A stretch of DNA of 64,000 bases from Bacteroidales bacterium (lineage in GTDB: Bacteria; Bacteroidota; Bacteroidia; Bacteroidales; UBA932), in NCBI GenBank assembly GCA_015060245.1, contig SUYU01000004.1:1-64000 (forward strand), in the 5' to 3' direction. Positions 46,091 through 54,394 of this stretch are shown here, piece after piece. The position numbers and the translations under genes are program-made. Below the pieces are notes generated by a model. The model searched no databases, was not told where the DNA came from, and was given only the letters and a program-made list of their open reading frames with translations. Numbering within the stretch: position 1 is the stretch's first letter; every line of letters starts with the position of its first letter.

Positions 46091-47230
46091 ATGAATTTTC
46101 AACTAACTAAATCACAGCAATTGTTTCAGCAAATGATCAGAGAGTTTGCTGAGAAAGAGGTAAAACCTCTTGCTGCAGAGGTAGATGATACCGAGAGATT
46201 CCCTATGGAGACCGTTGAAAAAATGGCTAAATTAGGTTTGTTTGGTATCTATATCCCTAAAAACTATGGTGGTGCCGGTGGTGACCACATCATGTACTCA
46301 ATGGCTGTAGAGGAATTGTCACGCGTATGTGCTACTACAGGTGTTATCCTTTCAGCCCACACTTCTTTGTGTATGTCTCCAATCTGGGAGTTCGGTACAG
46401 AAGAGCAAAAACAGAAATACCTTCCAAAACTTGCAAGCGGCGAGTGGATTGGCGCATTTGGTCTAACTGAGCCTAATGCCGGTACAGATGCTGCCGGTCA
46501 GCAGACTACAGCAGTAGAGGATGGTGATGACTATATCATTAACGGTAGCAAAATCTTCATCACAAACGCAGGTCCTGCTCACGTGTATGTTGTTGCTACT
46601 ATGACTGACAAATCTTTGAAGAACAAAGGTATTACCACTTTCATCGTTGAGGCTGGTACTCCTGGTTTCTCAATTGGTAAAAAAGAGCACAAACTTGGTA
46701 TCAGAGGTTCTGCAACTTGCGAGTTGATCTTTGAGAACTGCCGTGTTCCTAAAGCAAACATGTTGGGTAAACTTGGTGAGGGTTTCAAAGTTGCAATGAA
46801 GACTCTTGACGGTGGTAGAATTGGTATTGCTTCTCAGGCTCTTGGTATAGCACAAGGTGCTATGGACGAGACTGTTAAGTATACTAAAGAGAGAAAACAG
46901 TTCGGTAAATCAATTTCTGCTTTCCAGAATACACAATTCCAGATGGCAGATCTTGAGACAAAAGTGCAGGCTGCTAGATTGCTAGTAAGATCGGCTGCTT
47001 GGAAGCAGGATGTAGGACAACCTTTCTCTGCAGATGCAGCAATGTGTAAATTGTTTGCAGCAGAGACTGCTATGGAGGTAACTACTAAAGCAGTTCAGTT
47101 CCACGGCGGTTACGGTTATACAAGAGAGTATCCTGTTGAGAGAATGATGCGTGACGCTAAGATCACAGAGATCTATGAGGGAACATCTGAGGTTCAGAGA
47201 ATGGTAATAGCAGCAAAATTATTTAAGTAA
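46091..47230 (+). CDS. bcd: Butyryl-CoA dehydrogenase
   Basis: A 379-residue acyl-CoA dehydrogenase reducing crotonyl-CoA to butyryl-CoA. It shows FGLTEPNAGTDA (FAD/substrate loop), ITNAGPAHVYVV, FQFHGGYG-type region (AVQFHGGYGYTREYPVERMMRD) and the catalytic Glu in IYEGTSEVQ. EtfB and EtfA follow at once, so the enzyme likely forms a Bcd/Etf complex; electron bifurcation with ferredoxin is possible but not shown by the sequence. Strong codon bias. Confidence 0.95.
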   Translation: MNFQLTKSQQLFQQMIREFAEKEVKPLAAEVDDTERFPMETVEKMAKLGLFGIYIPKNYGGAGGDHIMYSMAVEELSRVCATTGVILSAHTSLCMSPIWEFGTEEQKQKYLPKLASGEWIGAFGLTEPNAGTDAAGQQTTAVEDGDDYIINGSKIFITNAGPAHVYVVATMTDKSLKNKGITTFIVEAGTPGFSIGKKEHKLGIRGSATCELIFENCRVPKANMLGKLGEGFKVAMKTLDGGRIGIASQALGIAQGAMDETVKYTKERKQFGKSISAFQNTQFQMADLETKVQAARLLVRSAAWKQDVGQPFSADAAMCKLFAAETAMEVTTKAVQFHGGYGYTREYPVERMMRDAKITEIYEGTSEVQRMVIAAKLFK

Positions 47231-47241
47231 AATTACACAGT

Positions 47242-48021
47242 ATGAAAATAGTAGTTTGTATCAAACAAGTACCAGATACTACAGTGATTAAAATTAACCC
47301 TGTAACAGGTACACTTATCCGTGATGGCGTTCCTAGCATCATGAACCCAGATGATAAAGGCGGTTTGGAGATGGCATTGGAACTAAAAGACAAATATGGC
47401 GCACACGTAACAGTAATTACAATGGGTCCTCCTCAAGCAGATGCTATCCTAAGAGAGGCATACGCTATGGGTGTTGATAAGGCTATCCTATTGACTGGTA
47501 GAGAGTTTGGTGGTGCAGATACTCTTGCAACATCTCACACTATTGCTGCTGCCCTTAAGAACTTGGAGTATGATTTGATCATTGCTGGCCGTCAGGCTAT
47601 TGATGGTGATACTGCACAGGTTGGTCCTCAGATTGCTGAGCACCTTGGTCTTCCTCAAATTTCTTACGTAGTTGGATTTGACATTAAAGACGGCAAATAC
47701 ATCGTTAAGAAAGAGACAGAGGAGGGTTACCAGATGCTTGAGGTAGCAGGTCCTGCTCTTATGACAGTATTGGCAAGCGGTTTCAAACCAAGATATATGA
47801 CTGTTAGCGGTATTGTTGACGCATTTGACAAACCAGTTGAGGTATGGGGCGTTGAGAAAGTAAATCTACCAGTAGAGATGCTTGGTCTTAAAGGTTCAGG
47901 TACAAAAGTTTACAAATCATTCACTAAAGGTGTTAAAGCCGCTGGTGAGGTTCACGAGGTAGATGCTGAGCAGGCTGTAGGCTTGATCGTTAGCAAACTT
48001 AAAGAGAAATTTATTATTTAA
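47242..48021 (+). CDS. etfB: Electron transfer flavoprotein beta subunit
   Basis: A 259-residue EtfB. It begins MKIVVCIKQVPDT, has GGLEMALELKDKYGAHVT and AGRQAIDGDTAQVGPQIAE, the AMP/FAD-binding region. It passes electrons between NADH or ferredoxin partners and Bcd. It sits 11 bp after bcd and 19 bp before etfA. Confidence 0.96.
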   Translation: MKIVVCIKQVPDTTVIKINPVTGTLIRDGVPSIMNPDDKGGLEMALELKDKYGAHVTVITMGPPQADAILREAYAMGVDKAILLTGREFGGADTLATSHTIAAALKNLEYDLIIAGRQAIDGDTAQVGPQIAEHLGLPQISYVVGFDIKDGKYIVKKETEEGYQMLEVAGPALMTVLASGFKPRYMTVSGIVDAFDKPVEVWGVEKVNLPVEMLGLKGSGTKVYKSFTKGVKAAGEVHEVDAEQAVGLIVSKLKEKFII

Positions 48022-48040
48022 TTGCCAAAACTGAGAAGAA

Positions 48041-49060
48041 ATGAACAATAATAAACACGTATATGTTTTTGTAGAGCAAAGAGAGGGTACTATCCAACCT
48101 GTTGCTCTTGAGCTTTTGGGTAAAGCAAGGGATTTGGCTGACGTTTTGGGCGAGAAAGTAGTTGCTATTTTCCCTGGTCATAATATCGCTGACCAAGCTA
48201 ACGAGTTGGTTGCTTACGGTGCTGATGAGGTTATCGTAGTTGACGCTCCTGAGTTGAAAGATTATATTACTGAGCAATATACACAGGCTGTTTACCAGGT
48301 GATTACAGCATTCAACCCTTCAATCGTATTGTTTGGTGCTACAACAATCGGTAGAGATTTGGCTCCAAGACTTTCTGCAAGATTGGAGAAGGGTCTTACT
48401 GCTGACTGTACTAAATTGGAGATCTCTGACGGATCAGATCCAAAATTGGCTGCAAACAAATTGATGATGACTCGTCCTGCATTTGGCGGTAACCTTATGG
48501 CTACTATCGTTGCAGCAAAAGAGGGTGTTCAAATGGCTACTGTACGTCCAGGCGTTATGCAGAAAAAAGAGAAAGATGCTTCAAGACAAGGTAACATCAT
48601 TCCTTTCACAGCAAACTTTGACGCTTCTAAATTTGCAGTTAAACTTCTAGAGACTGTTAAAGCAGAGAAAGGTCTAGTTGACATTACTGAGGCTAAAGTG
48701 CTTGTATCTGGTGGTAGAGGTGTAGGTAACAAAGAGAACTTTGAGAAACTTGCTGCTCTAGCAGGCGTTCTTGGCGGTGAGGTTTCTTCTTCACGTGCTA
48801 TGGTTGACGCTGGCGTTATGGATCACGACAGACAAGTTGGTCAGACAGGTAAGACTGTAAGACCTGACCTATACTTGGCTTGCGGTATCTCTGGTGCTAT
48901 CCAGCACCTTGCAGGTATGGAGGAGTCTGAGTTGATTATCGCTATCAACAAAGATAAATTTGCTCCTATCTTCCAGGTTGCAGATCTTGGTATCGTTGGT
49001 GATGCTAACAAGATCGTTCCTATGCTAACAGAGAGATTGGCAAAAGAGATCAAGAAATAA
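48041..49060 (+). CDS. etfA: Electron transfer flavoprotein alpha subunit
   Basis: A 339-residue EtfA. The C-terminal FAD domain shows VSGGRGVG, SSSRAMVDAGVMDHDRQVGQ, TGKTVRPDLY and CGISGAIQHLAGM. It is the last gene of the operon, 20 bp before a strong terminator. No extra N-terminal ferredoxin domain is present, unlike some bifurcating EtfA proteins. Confidence 0.96.
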   Translation: MNNNKHVYVFVEQREGTIQPVALELLGKARDLADVLGEKVVAIFPGHNIADQANELVAYGADEVIVVDAPELKDYITEQYTQAVYQVITAFNPSIVLFGATTIGRDLAPRLSARLEKGLTADCTKLEISDGSDPKLAANKLMMTRPAFGGNLMATIVAAKEGVQMATVRPGVMQKKEKDASRQGNIIPFTANFDASKFAVKLLETVKAEKGLVDITEAKVLVSGGRGVGNKENFEKLAALAGVLGGEVSSSRAMVDAGVMDHDRQVGQTGKTVRPDLYLACGISGAIQHLAGMEESELIIAINKDKFAPIFQVADLGIVGDANKIVPMLTERLAKEIKK

Positions 49061-49080
49061 TTGACTCAGTCTATTTACTA

Positions 49081-49124
49081 AAACATCCGGAATGGGCCTT
49101 GGCCCATTTCCGGATGTTTTTTTT
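49081..49124 (+). terminator. Strong terminator of the lysine operon
   Basis: An 18-bp stem, AAACATCCGG...GGGCC with its complement and one bulged base, loop TT, is followed by a run of eight T. It ends the atoD-etfA transcript. Confidence 0.92.
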
Positions 49125-49265
49125 GTTCCACCTCCTCATCATCTGAACGCTGGAATACAACGAGGTATGACTCAGAAACGTTGAAGTATTGATGCAGAGA
49201 GATAAGAACAATGCTGATTGCTTAAGAAAGGTGAGGGAAGGAGGATAATGCGTCCGTTTTTGCTG

Positions 49266-49274
49266 TATCTTTGC
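49266..49274 (+). promoter_or_regulatory. Promoter -7 element of atoE
   Basis: TATCTTTGC matches TAnnTTTG, 75 bp before the atoE ATG in a 289-bp gap that otherwise holds no gene. No ideal -33 TTTG is visible. Confidence 0.45.
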
Positions 49275-49349
49275 ACTGTTTTTAAAAGAGAGTTTGGGCT
49301 GCTTCTGGGATTGGTTTGAGGCGCCCTGTAATGATAAACTGAAAAGAGT

Positions 49350-50795
49350 ATGTTGAGTAAACTTATTGATTTGAGTGTCAAGTTGATCAGAAAGTATTTG
49401 CCTGATCCGTTCGTTTTTGCAATCATTTTGACCGTTGTGGCCGGTTTGGCTGCCATTATATGTACAGGTCAGGGTCCGTTGGATGTGCTTGAAAATTGGG
49501 GTGGGGGAGTCTGGAGCCTGTTGGCTTTTTCTATGCAGATGGCTTTGGTGCTTGTTTGTGGATCGGCATTGGCAGATGCACCGCTGATCAAGAAGGGGTT
49601 GCGCAAAATGGCTGCGCTTCCAAAGACGCCGGCTGCTGCAATTACAACTGTTACATTGGTCGCAAGTATTGCGTGCTGGATAAACTGGGGTTTTGGACTT
49701 ATTGTTGGAGCCATCTTTGCAAAGGAGATTGCGCGTGCAGTCAAAGGCGTGGATTACAGATTGCTGATTGCCTCTGCCTATAGTGGTTTTGTGGTATGGC
49801 ATTCGGGCCTTTCCGCTTCAATTCCATTGGCTATGGCTACCGACGGCCCATCTTTGGTAGAGGTTTCAAGAGGTGCAATTACTCAGGCCATTCCAATTTC
49901 ACAGACAATATTTGCCACTTATAATCTCATAATAGTATTTTTAATTATAGTCGCACTTACTGTAGTAAATACGCTTATGCATCCGGCTCCAGAGAAGGCT
50001 TTTGTAGTTGATCCTGCTCTGTTGGGCGACGCAGAGGAGATTAAGGAGGAGCCACTATGCGGTCCGGGCGGCGACGATGCTTGTGAAATTGATAACGGCA
50101 AAAGCGCAAAAATGGCTAAAAAGGGGGCAAATTCAGGCAAAACAGAGTGGAAACTTACTCCAAGTGAAAGACTCAACAACAGTGTGCTTTTGAGCGGAAT
50201 AATTGCCGTAATGGGGCTTGGATACCTTTTTGTAAAAATTGTAATCAATGGTGCAGGCCTTGATTTGAACAATGTAATCATGCTCTTCATGTTCTTGGGA
50301 ATTGTGCTTCACAAGACTCCAATAAAATATGTAAAGGCGGTTACTGAAGCAGCATCCTCTTCTGCCGGAATCCTCTTGCAGTTCCCGTTCTATGCTGGAA
50401 TCATGGGCATCATGACATCTGCAAGTGCAGAGGGTGTCTCCCTTGCCGGACAAATTAGCGAGGCATGTGTTGCAATGTCAAATGAAAAGACATTCCCTCT
50501 ACTTACATTCTTGAGCGCAGGATTGGTAAATGTATTTGTACCGAGTGGTGGCGGACAGTGGGCTGTACAGGCTCCAATCATGCTTCCTGCCGGTATGCAA
50601 CTTGGCGTTGACCCTGCAGTTACCGGCATGGCAATTTCTTATGGCGATGCCTGGACCAATCTTATCCAGCCATTTTGGGCACTTCCGGCTCTTGCAATAG
50701 CAAAACTTGATGCAAAGGACATTATGGGCTTCTGTCTGATAGATTTGTTTATTGTTGCTGCAATTGTCTGCGCAGGATTTCTATTCTTGGTATAA
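49350..50795 (+). CDS. atoE: Short-chain fatty acid transporter (AtoE family)
   Basis: A 481-residue inner-membrane protein of about 12 helices in the AtoE/short-chain fatty acid permease family. Motifs: LIRKYLPDPFVFAIILT, CWINWGFGLIVGAIFAKEIAR, FVPSGGGQWAVQAPIM and GDAWTNLIQPFWALP. A hydrophilic loop (about residues 217-270) with CGPGGDDAC separates the two halves. Position after the butyrate operon suggests butyrate export or acetoacetate/butyrate exchange. The next gene starts 2 bp after its stop, so they are likely co-transcribed. Confidence 0.92.
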   Translation: MLSKLIDLSVKLIRKYLPDPFVFAIILTVVAGLAAIICTGQGPLDVLENWGGGVWSLLAFSMQMALVLVCGSALADAPLIKKGLRKMAALPKTPAAAITTVTLVASIACWINWGFGLIVGAIFAKEIARAVKGVDYRLLIASAYSGFVVWHSGLSASIPLAMATDGPSLVEVSRGAITQAIPISQTIFATYNLIIVFLIIVALTVVNTLMHPAPEKAFVVDPALLGDAEEIKEEPLCGPGGDDACEIDNGKSAKMAKKGANSGKTEWKLTPSERLNNSVLLSGIIAVMGLGYLFVKIVINGAGLDLNNVIMLFMFLGIVLHKTPIKYVKAVTEAASSSAGILLQFPFYAGIMGIMTSASAEGVSLAGQISEACVAMSNEKTFPLLTFLSAGLVNVFVPSGGGQWAVQAPIMLPAGMQLGVDPAVTGMAISYGDAWTNLIQPFWALPALAIAKLDAKDIMGFCLIDLFIVAAIVCAGFLFLV

Positions 50796-50797
50796 AA

Positions 50798-52462
50798 ATG
50801 AAAAGAGGATTCCTATATTGCTTTTTATTTTTTTTATTGGGATTATCAGGTTGTCGGGATGAAAATGTTGCTCTAAATAGAGTTGGGGCCTTAATGCAAA
50901 GTTCTCCTGACTCGGCACTGATGCTATTGCAAAAAATTGATTTCAATTCTGTTGTCGGAGAAAAGGCCAGGGCCAGATATGCACTTTTGTATTCACAGGC
51001 GTTGGATAAGAACTTCATAGATTTGCAGAGTGATTCCTTGATTAATATAGCACTCGACTATTATATGTATAATGGTTCGGATGAAGAGAAGTTTCATTCG
51101 CTCTATTATAGAGGGAGAATTGAGCAAAATAGGGGAGATTGGATAAGCGCAATTTCATTTTTTTTAAGAGCGCAAGAGTATCTGTCTGATTTGACCGATT
51201 ATCGTATGGCTGGTATGCTGTATGCCCAGTTGGGCCGTGTATATAGCGAATATTATGACTATCCCAAAGCGTTGAAAGCATACGAAAATGCGCTGGAATA
51301 TTATAAGAAATCCGGTATCGAAAAATATATTCGTTTTGCTCATTTTGATATTGCCTTAATACGTATAAATATGCGTGACGGCAGTTGTGACCAGGGGGAG
51401 GAGGTATTGTTGGAGACAATGGATTGGGCTTATGAAAATGATGAACAATATTTATTGTTGAGTTGTGTAGAGACGTTATGCCAATATTACCAAACTTCAA
51501 CTGCCGGAGGTTTGGAAAAGTTAAAAAAACTCTTGTCGGGTAAATATGTTGGTAAGTGTATGCCAACAAAGCATATAGAATATGCCAGGAAATTTTTGGA
51601 ATTTATAGAGAGACAAAATTCAAGTGCCCAATCATATTTCAATTATGCCTGGAAAAATGCCTCTTCAATTTTTGATTCATTATTGTTGTATAACCAGGAG
51701 TATAATTTGTACAAAGAACTTCAACAATATGAGGTGGCTTTGGACAGGTATGAAAAAGTAGAGGCATTACATGGTAAAATTCTAAGAAAAGTTATAGAAC
51801 AGCCCGTCTTGTCTGTGCAAAATGAGTACTATAGAAACCAGTCTCTGGTTAAAGAGATAGAATTGGAAAAGAATAGAATTATTGGAATAATTGTTTCAAT
51901 TCTTCTATGTATGGCTATATTTATATTATGTATAGTCCATAAATACCGCATCAGTAAAAAAGAAATTCAAATTAGGGATTACATTGAATTATATGAAGAC
52001 TTAAAAGAAATGTTCAATGTAAGGGAAAATCAGATGGAGAAACAATTGTCTGTATTATTCAAAAAACAATACGAATTGTTAAATAAGTTGGCTATCACAA
52101 TGTATGAGACACAAGGGATAAACAAAGATAAAGATTTTGTGTATAGACAGATTAAAACTGAAATTGAATCTATATCATTTCTTCATAGTAAAAATGAATA
52201 TCATAGTCAGATGGTGCAACTTGAAACCATTATTAATGGATACAAAAATGATGTGATTACTAAGTTAAAATTAGATTTTCCCGGATTGAAAAAATCAGAT
52301 TTATATTTAATGTGCTATATCTATGCTGGCTTTTCTGGAAAGGCAATTAGCCTTTTTACTGGCGATAGCGTGAAAAATATATATACCAAAAAGTCAAGAT
52401 TAAAAAGTATGATAATGGAATCAAACTCCATTAACAAGGATCTATTTATAGAGATGATGTAG
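50798..52462 (+). CDS. Lipoprotein TPR membrane regulator with C-terminal HTH-like region
   Basis: A 554-residue protein. A lipoprotein-like signal ends at LSGC (Cys19). Residues 20-345 are helical repeats of TPR type (for example AGMLYAQLGRVYSEYYDYPKALKAYENAL). One transmembrane helix (about 361-383) and a coiled coil (about 385-480) follow, and the last 80 residues resemble a LuxR-like DNA-binding region (GLKKSDLYLMCYIYAGFSGKAIS). This is a known Bacteroidetes layout, a periplasmic sensor with a cytosolic HTH, often next to beta-propeller lipoproteins as here. How signals cross is unknown. A Cys19 lipid anchor and a later transmembrane helix may be alternatives. Confidence 0.8.
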   Translation: MKRGFLYCFLFFLLGLSGCRDENVALNRVGALMQSSPDSALMLLQKIDFNSVVGEKARARYALLYSQALDKNFIDLQSDSLINIALDYYMYNGSDEEKFHSLYYRGRIEQNRGDWISAISFFLRAQEYLSDLTDYRMAGMLYAQLGRVYSEYYDYPKALKAYENALEYYKKSGIEKYIRFAHFDIALIRINMRDGSCDQGEEVLLETMDWAYENDEQYLLLSCVETLCQYYQTSTAGGLEKLKKLLSGKYVGKCMPTKHIEYARKFLEFIERQNSSAQSYFNYAWKNASSIFDSLLLYNQEYNLYKELQQYEVALDRYEKVEALHGKILRKVIEQPVLSVQNEYYRNQSLVKEIELEKNRIIGIIVSILLCMAIFILCIVHKYRISKKEIQIRDYIELYEDLKEMFNVRENQMEKQLSVLFKKQYELLNKLAITMYETQGINKDKDFVYRQIKTEIESISFLHSKNEYHSQMVQLETIINGYKNDVITKLKLDFPGLKKSDLYLMCYIYAGFSGKAISLFTGDSVKNIYTKKSRLKSMIMESNSINKDLFIEMM

Positions 52463-52644
52463 TGTAATCAGGGTTTGTAAGATTTGTAATAACTTTGGTT
52501 GTTTTTGTTTGTTGATAATCAGCGTGTTGGGCAATTTGTTTGTAAGCAGGTTTTTTTATGTTTTATAATAATGGCTATTTATTTTTGTAATCCAAAATAT
52601 GCTATTTTATGAAACTGATTAGAATTATTTTTATTCTCCTTTTA

Positions 52645-52870
52645 ATGAAGGTTAAAAACTTTATTTATTTTATTAACTTTGACAACATCGGTTGTATCTG
52701 CATCTCCAGAGTATGAACCAGGATTTGAATATGACCATATTTTACTTGATACTGAAAAAATATGTGATATATGTGGTAGTAACGATTGGTATTTTATTGA
52801 TGATAAGGAGTATGATATGTGGATTGTAGTATGTATGGAATGTGCATATTGGGATTTTTGGGTATATTGA
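52645..52870 (+). pseudogene. Frameshifted small secreted Cys-rich peptide gene
   Basis: The ATG at 52645 enters a frame that ends early, but dropping one G of the GG at 52650-52651 gives a 74-residue product: signal peptide MKLKTLFILLTLTTSVVSA and a mature part with CDIC and CMEC (two CxxC pairs) rich in Asp, Tyr and Trp. Without the correction only an inner TTG (52679) opens the long frame, cutting the signal peptide. A TATTTTTG promoter element lies at 52580. It is either a real frameshift mutation, a phase-variable start or a sequencing error. No family recognised; it sits between the TPR regulator and the propeller lipoproteins. The stop is directly before the next ATG. Confidence 0.55.
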
Positions 52871-52871
52871 T

Positions 52872-54290
52872 ATGAAGAAGTTTTTTTTTAGCGCAGATGG
52901 TGCAAATTCTATTTTGTTTCTGTTTTTATTGGTTTTTTTCTTCTCTTGTTCCAATGTAGAAGGAATTGATAATAATACACCGCTTCCTGAAATTGCTGTT
53001 GGTAAGGCTATGACCAACAGGGCTGAGGTAAAGTTGGGTGATTATGCCTCTTTGATTGAATATATCCCATTGGAAAATTCTGCTGATGCACAACTTGCAA
53101 CTGTAGATTATGAGAGTTATCCTAATCCGAAAGGTGGTACTGTGCCTTATTATAAGATGCTATTTAGTGCTGACAGGGAAAAAGCAGGATTCAAGAATTT
53201 TCTATATTCAAATAATCAGTTGTTATTTTTTCACGCAAATAAGGGTGCTTGTTCAAAACAGGTTTGTCATCTGTTTGATATAAAAGGTAATTTTATAAAG
53301 AAAGTAGAATATGATTCAACTCTGTCTGGTTTATATTGTTGTGTGACAGGTAATTATGTTAACGGTGATACTTTGTATACAAATGTTAGGGTATCAAATC
53401 TTAATAATGCTAAAGAAAAGCCAATTAACAAATTGTTCCTATATGATTTAAACACAGGTGAACTATTGAAATCATTTGAGCATGGAGAGGGTAATTTCAT
53501 TAGTATTGGTCCAACCTCTAACTTTTATAAAACCGTTGAGAACAATGTAAGTTATGGTGTAATAGCAGACGGGAATTTACAAATTACAGACAAATTTCTC
53601 ATTTGCAAGGAGAGGCCTACCAGACAAACTATTTTAAACGAAAAAAAATCAATAATTCCCGGTAAGAGGATAAAAATATTTACACAATCATTCGCACATA
53701 AGTCAGAGGATGGACTGCTTATATTGCAAGAGTCTTCTGATACAATTTGTACATTTTCCTTTTCCTCCACTAAAAAAGAGTGCATACCTGCTTACAAAAT
53801 TAATTTTGCAGATACAATATCAACTGTAATGAGAGGTCTTAAAATTGATATATTCAATTTTGCTGAGAGTGAAGATATGATTTTTATGCAGGTTAAGGAG
53901 AACAAAGATTATCCTTTTGGCGGTGAGTGGATGAAATTGGACAAGGAAGCCCAAAAAGTTCCATACTACAAGTTGTCAGCAGAAGTGTATTCTGATCAGA
54001 TCTATAATGGGAGGGAGGCTGTTTGTTATATCCTTTACAATAAAATCACTGGAGAAACCCTATCTCCTTCAGCCGGCAATCCTGTATGGATGGGAGGAAT
54101 GACTAATGATTTGGATGGAGGTTTTCCTTTCTGGCCGGAGATTGTGGCCGATGGCAAGATGTTCCAGGTGGTAAAGGCTGTGGATTTTATTAAGTTGAGT
54201 AAAATATATAACTCTGAGAAGATTAAGGCTATTGCTTCAAAACTTACAGAGGATTCAAATCCGGTTGTAGTGGTGGCGACACTTAAATAG
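52872..54290 (+). CDS. Beta-propeller lipoprotein A
   Basis: A 472-residue lipoprotein (signal ending FFSC, Cys26; start at 52872, the upstream in-frame ATG at 52842 lies in the small peptide gene). The body belongs to the six-bladed beta-propeller (DUF4934/BF3164-like) lipoproteins of Bacteroidetes, with the N-terminal marker EIAVGKAMTNRAEVKLGDYASLIEYIPLE and the C-terminal MGGMTNDLDGGFPFWPE. Function unknown; surface or periplasmic. Its last 69 residues are identical, to the base, to those of the next paralogue. Confidence 0.8.
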   Translation: MKKFFFSADGANSILFLFLLVFFFSCSNVEGIDNNTPLPEIAVGKAMTNRAEVKLGDYASLIEYIPLENSADAQLATVDYESYPNPKGGTVPYYKMLFSADREKAGFKNFLYSNNQLLFFHANKGACSKQVCHLFDIKGNFIKKVEYDSTLSGLYCCVTGNYVNGDTLYTNVRVSNLNNAKEKPINKLFLYDLNTGELLKSFEHGEGNFISIGPTSNFYKTVENNVSYGVIADGNLQITDKFLICKERPTRQTILNEKKSIIPGKRIKIFTQSFAHKSEDGLLILQESSDTICTFSFSSTKKECIPAYKINFADTISTVMRGLKIDIFNFAESEDMIFMQVKENKDYPFGGEWMKLDKEAQKVPYYKLSAEVYSDQIYNGREAVCYILYNKITGETLSPSAGNPVWMGGMTNDLDGGFPFWPEIVADGKMFQVVKAVDFIKLSKIYNSEKIKAIASKLTEDSNPVVVVATLK

Positions 54291-54329
54291 TTAGTAATCT
54301 CAAAAAAAATTATTTGAATAAATTTTTCT
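54079..54329 (+). repeat. 251-bp duplicated segment, copy 1
   Basis: Identical to 55569-55819 except for T instead of A at 54314. It covers the 3' end of lipoprotein A, the short spacer and a remnant of the next gene's start, where ATG has become TTG. The offset between copies is 1490 bp. Confidence 0.95.
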
Positions 54330-54344
54330 TTTGCTTTATTTTTG
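54313..54344 (+). promoter_or_regulatory. Promoter of beta-propeller lipoprotein B
   Basis: TTTG at 54313-54316, a 20-bp spacer and TATTTTTG at 54337-54344 fit the Bacteroidetes promoter. The TTTG is created by the single mismatch that distinguishes the duplicated segment here from its second copy, which has TATG. Confidence 0.5.
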
Positions 54345-54394
54345 TATAAATTCAGCAGAAACGATTAGTCTATATATTCCTCAATAAGTATTTT

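Noticed and set aside
52679-52870. 63-residue protein starting at TTG 52679
   Set aside because: This start would cut off a well-formed signal peptide that appears after correcting one base, so a frameshifted gene is the better reading.
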